Shown here one piece after another: positions 63,946 to 64,000 of a stretch of 64,000 nucleotides of DNA; the first letter of the stretch is position 1; each line of letters begins with the position of its first letter. The stretch is from Phymatolithon calcareum (taxonomy: Eukaryota; Rhodophyta; Florideophyceae; Hapalidiales), in contig OZ345370.1 in NCBI GenBank assembly GCA_977006965.1, forward strand, positions 1,736,001 through 1,800,000, in the 5' to 3' direction. A program made the position numbers and the translations under genes. Below the pieces are notes generated by a model. It did not search any database, had not been told where the DNA came from, and was given only the letters and a program-made list of their open reading frames with translations.

Positions 63946-64000
63946 TTAGTGCTCCATGGCCGCACCGTTTAGACCCATGCTTTGAGCGACAGCAATTGGC
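63946..64000. repeat. Fragment shared with 48820-48875
   Basis: AGTGCTCCATGGCCGCACCG, continuing to AGCAATTGGC at the window end, matches 48820-48875 with small differences. Confidence 0.6.

Noticed and set aside
1-64000. tRNA, rRNA or CRISPR arrays
   Set aside because: No cloverleaf with matching acceptor and T-arm, no rRNA-like conserved block, and no regularly spaced repeat-spacer array was seen. The tandem repeats present are minisatellites or coding modules.

Overview
This is nuclear DNA from a eukaryote. The gene-bearing right end carries long intronless genes, all read leftward: two tandem Ataxin-2-like genes (SM-ATX and LsmAD domains, PAM2-like motif) and a PDCD2 homologue. Most of the rest is nested, decaying transposable elements. 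Compact single-exon genes in clusters separated by transposon-filled spacers fit a florideophyte red alga, possibly Chondrus-like. That assignment is inference: there is no rRNA or organelle marker here to test it.

Layout. 1-2.2 kb holds a broken, unrecognised gene running off the left edge, interrupted by a 65-bp palindrome. 4-6 kb holds a LINE 3' end and a piggyBac-like transposase relic. 6.1-10.1 kb is a hAT element with terminal inverted repeats. 12.0-28.1 kb is one dispersed repeat that has been opened twice. The first insertion is a 4.7-kb pogo/Tigger-like element flanked by TA, which itself holds a 2.5-kb foldback/Mutator-like element with a perfect 9-bp target duplication and arms made of a 57-bp minisatellite. 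The second is a 9.5-kb Ty3/gypsy chromovirus with two LTRs. A copy of the same dispersed repeat at 37.7-39.8 kb has neither insertion and gives both empty sites. 30.9-32.7 kb is a second hAT transposase relic. 34.1-35.4 kb is a leftward gene split by an 829-bp hAT derivative with a perfect 8-bp target duplication; without the insert the reading frame is continuous. 36.0-37.5 kb encodes a polytopic membrane protein and 41.3 kb a small CCT-domain protein. 42.2-44.8 kb is a LINE reverse-transcriptase relic. 46.0-47.3 kb is a 1.3-kb palindrome whose arms each carry a TATA box pointing inward. 49.3-61.4 kb is the conserved gene block.

How the parts relate. The Ataxin-2-like block has at least three copies: two open, and one dead N-terminal relic between them. 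A fragment of the 3' end of the left copy is also embedded in both copies of the dispersed repeat, so a mobile or dispersed sequence appears to have captured part of a host RNA-regulation gene. Ataxin-2 and PDCD2 both act after transcription (mRNA translation/stability and 40S subunit assembly). Their adjacency here may be chance.

The most notable items are the layered insertions dated against an empty site, the foldback element with a cargo ORF, the antisense ORF inside the chromovirus, the captured Ataxin-2 fragment, the ~100-residue module expansion in one Ataxin-2 copy, and palindromes private to single repeat copies.
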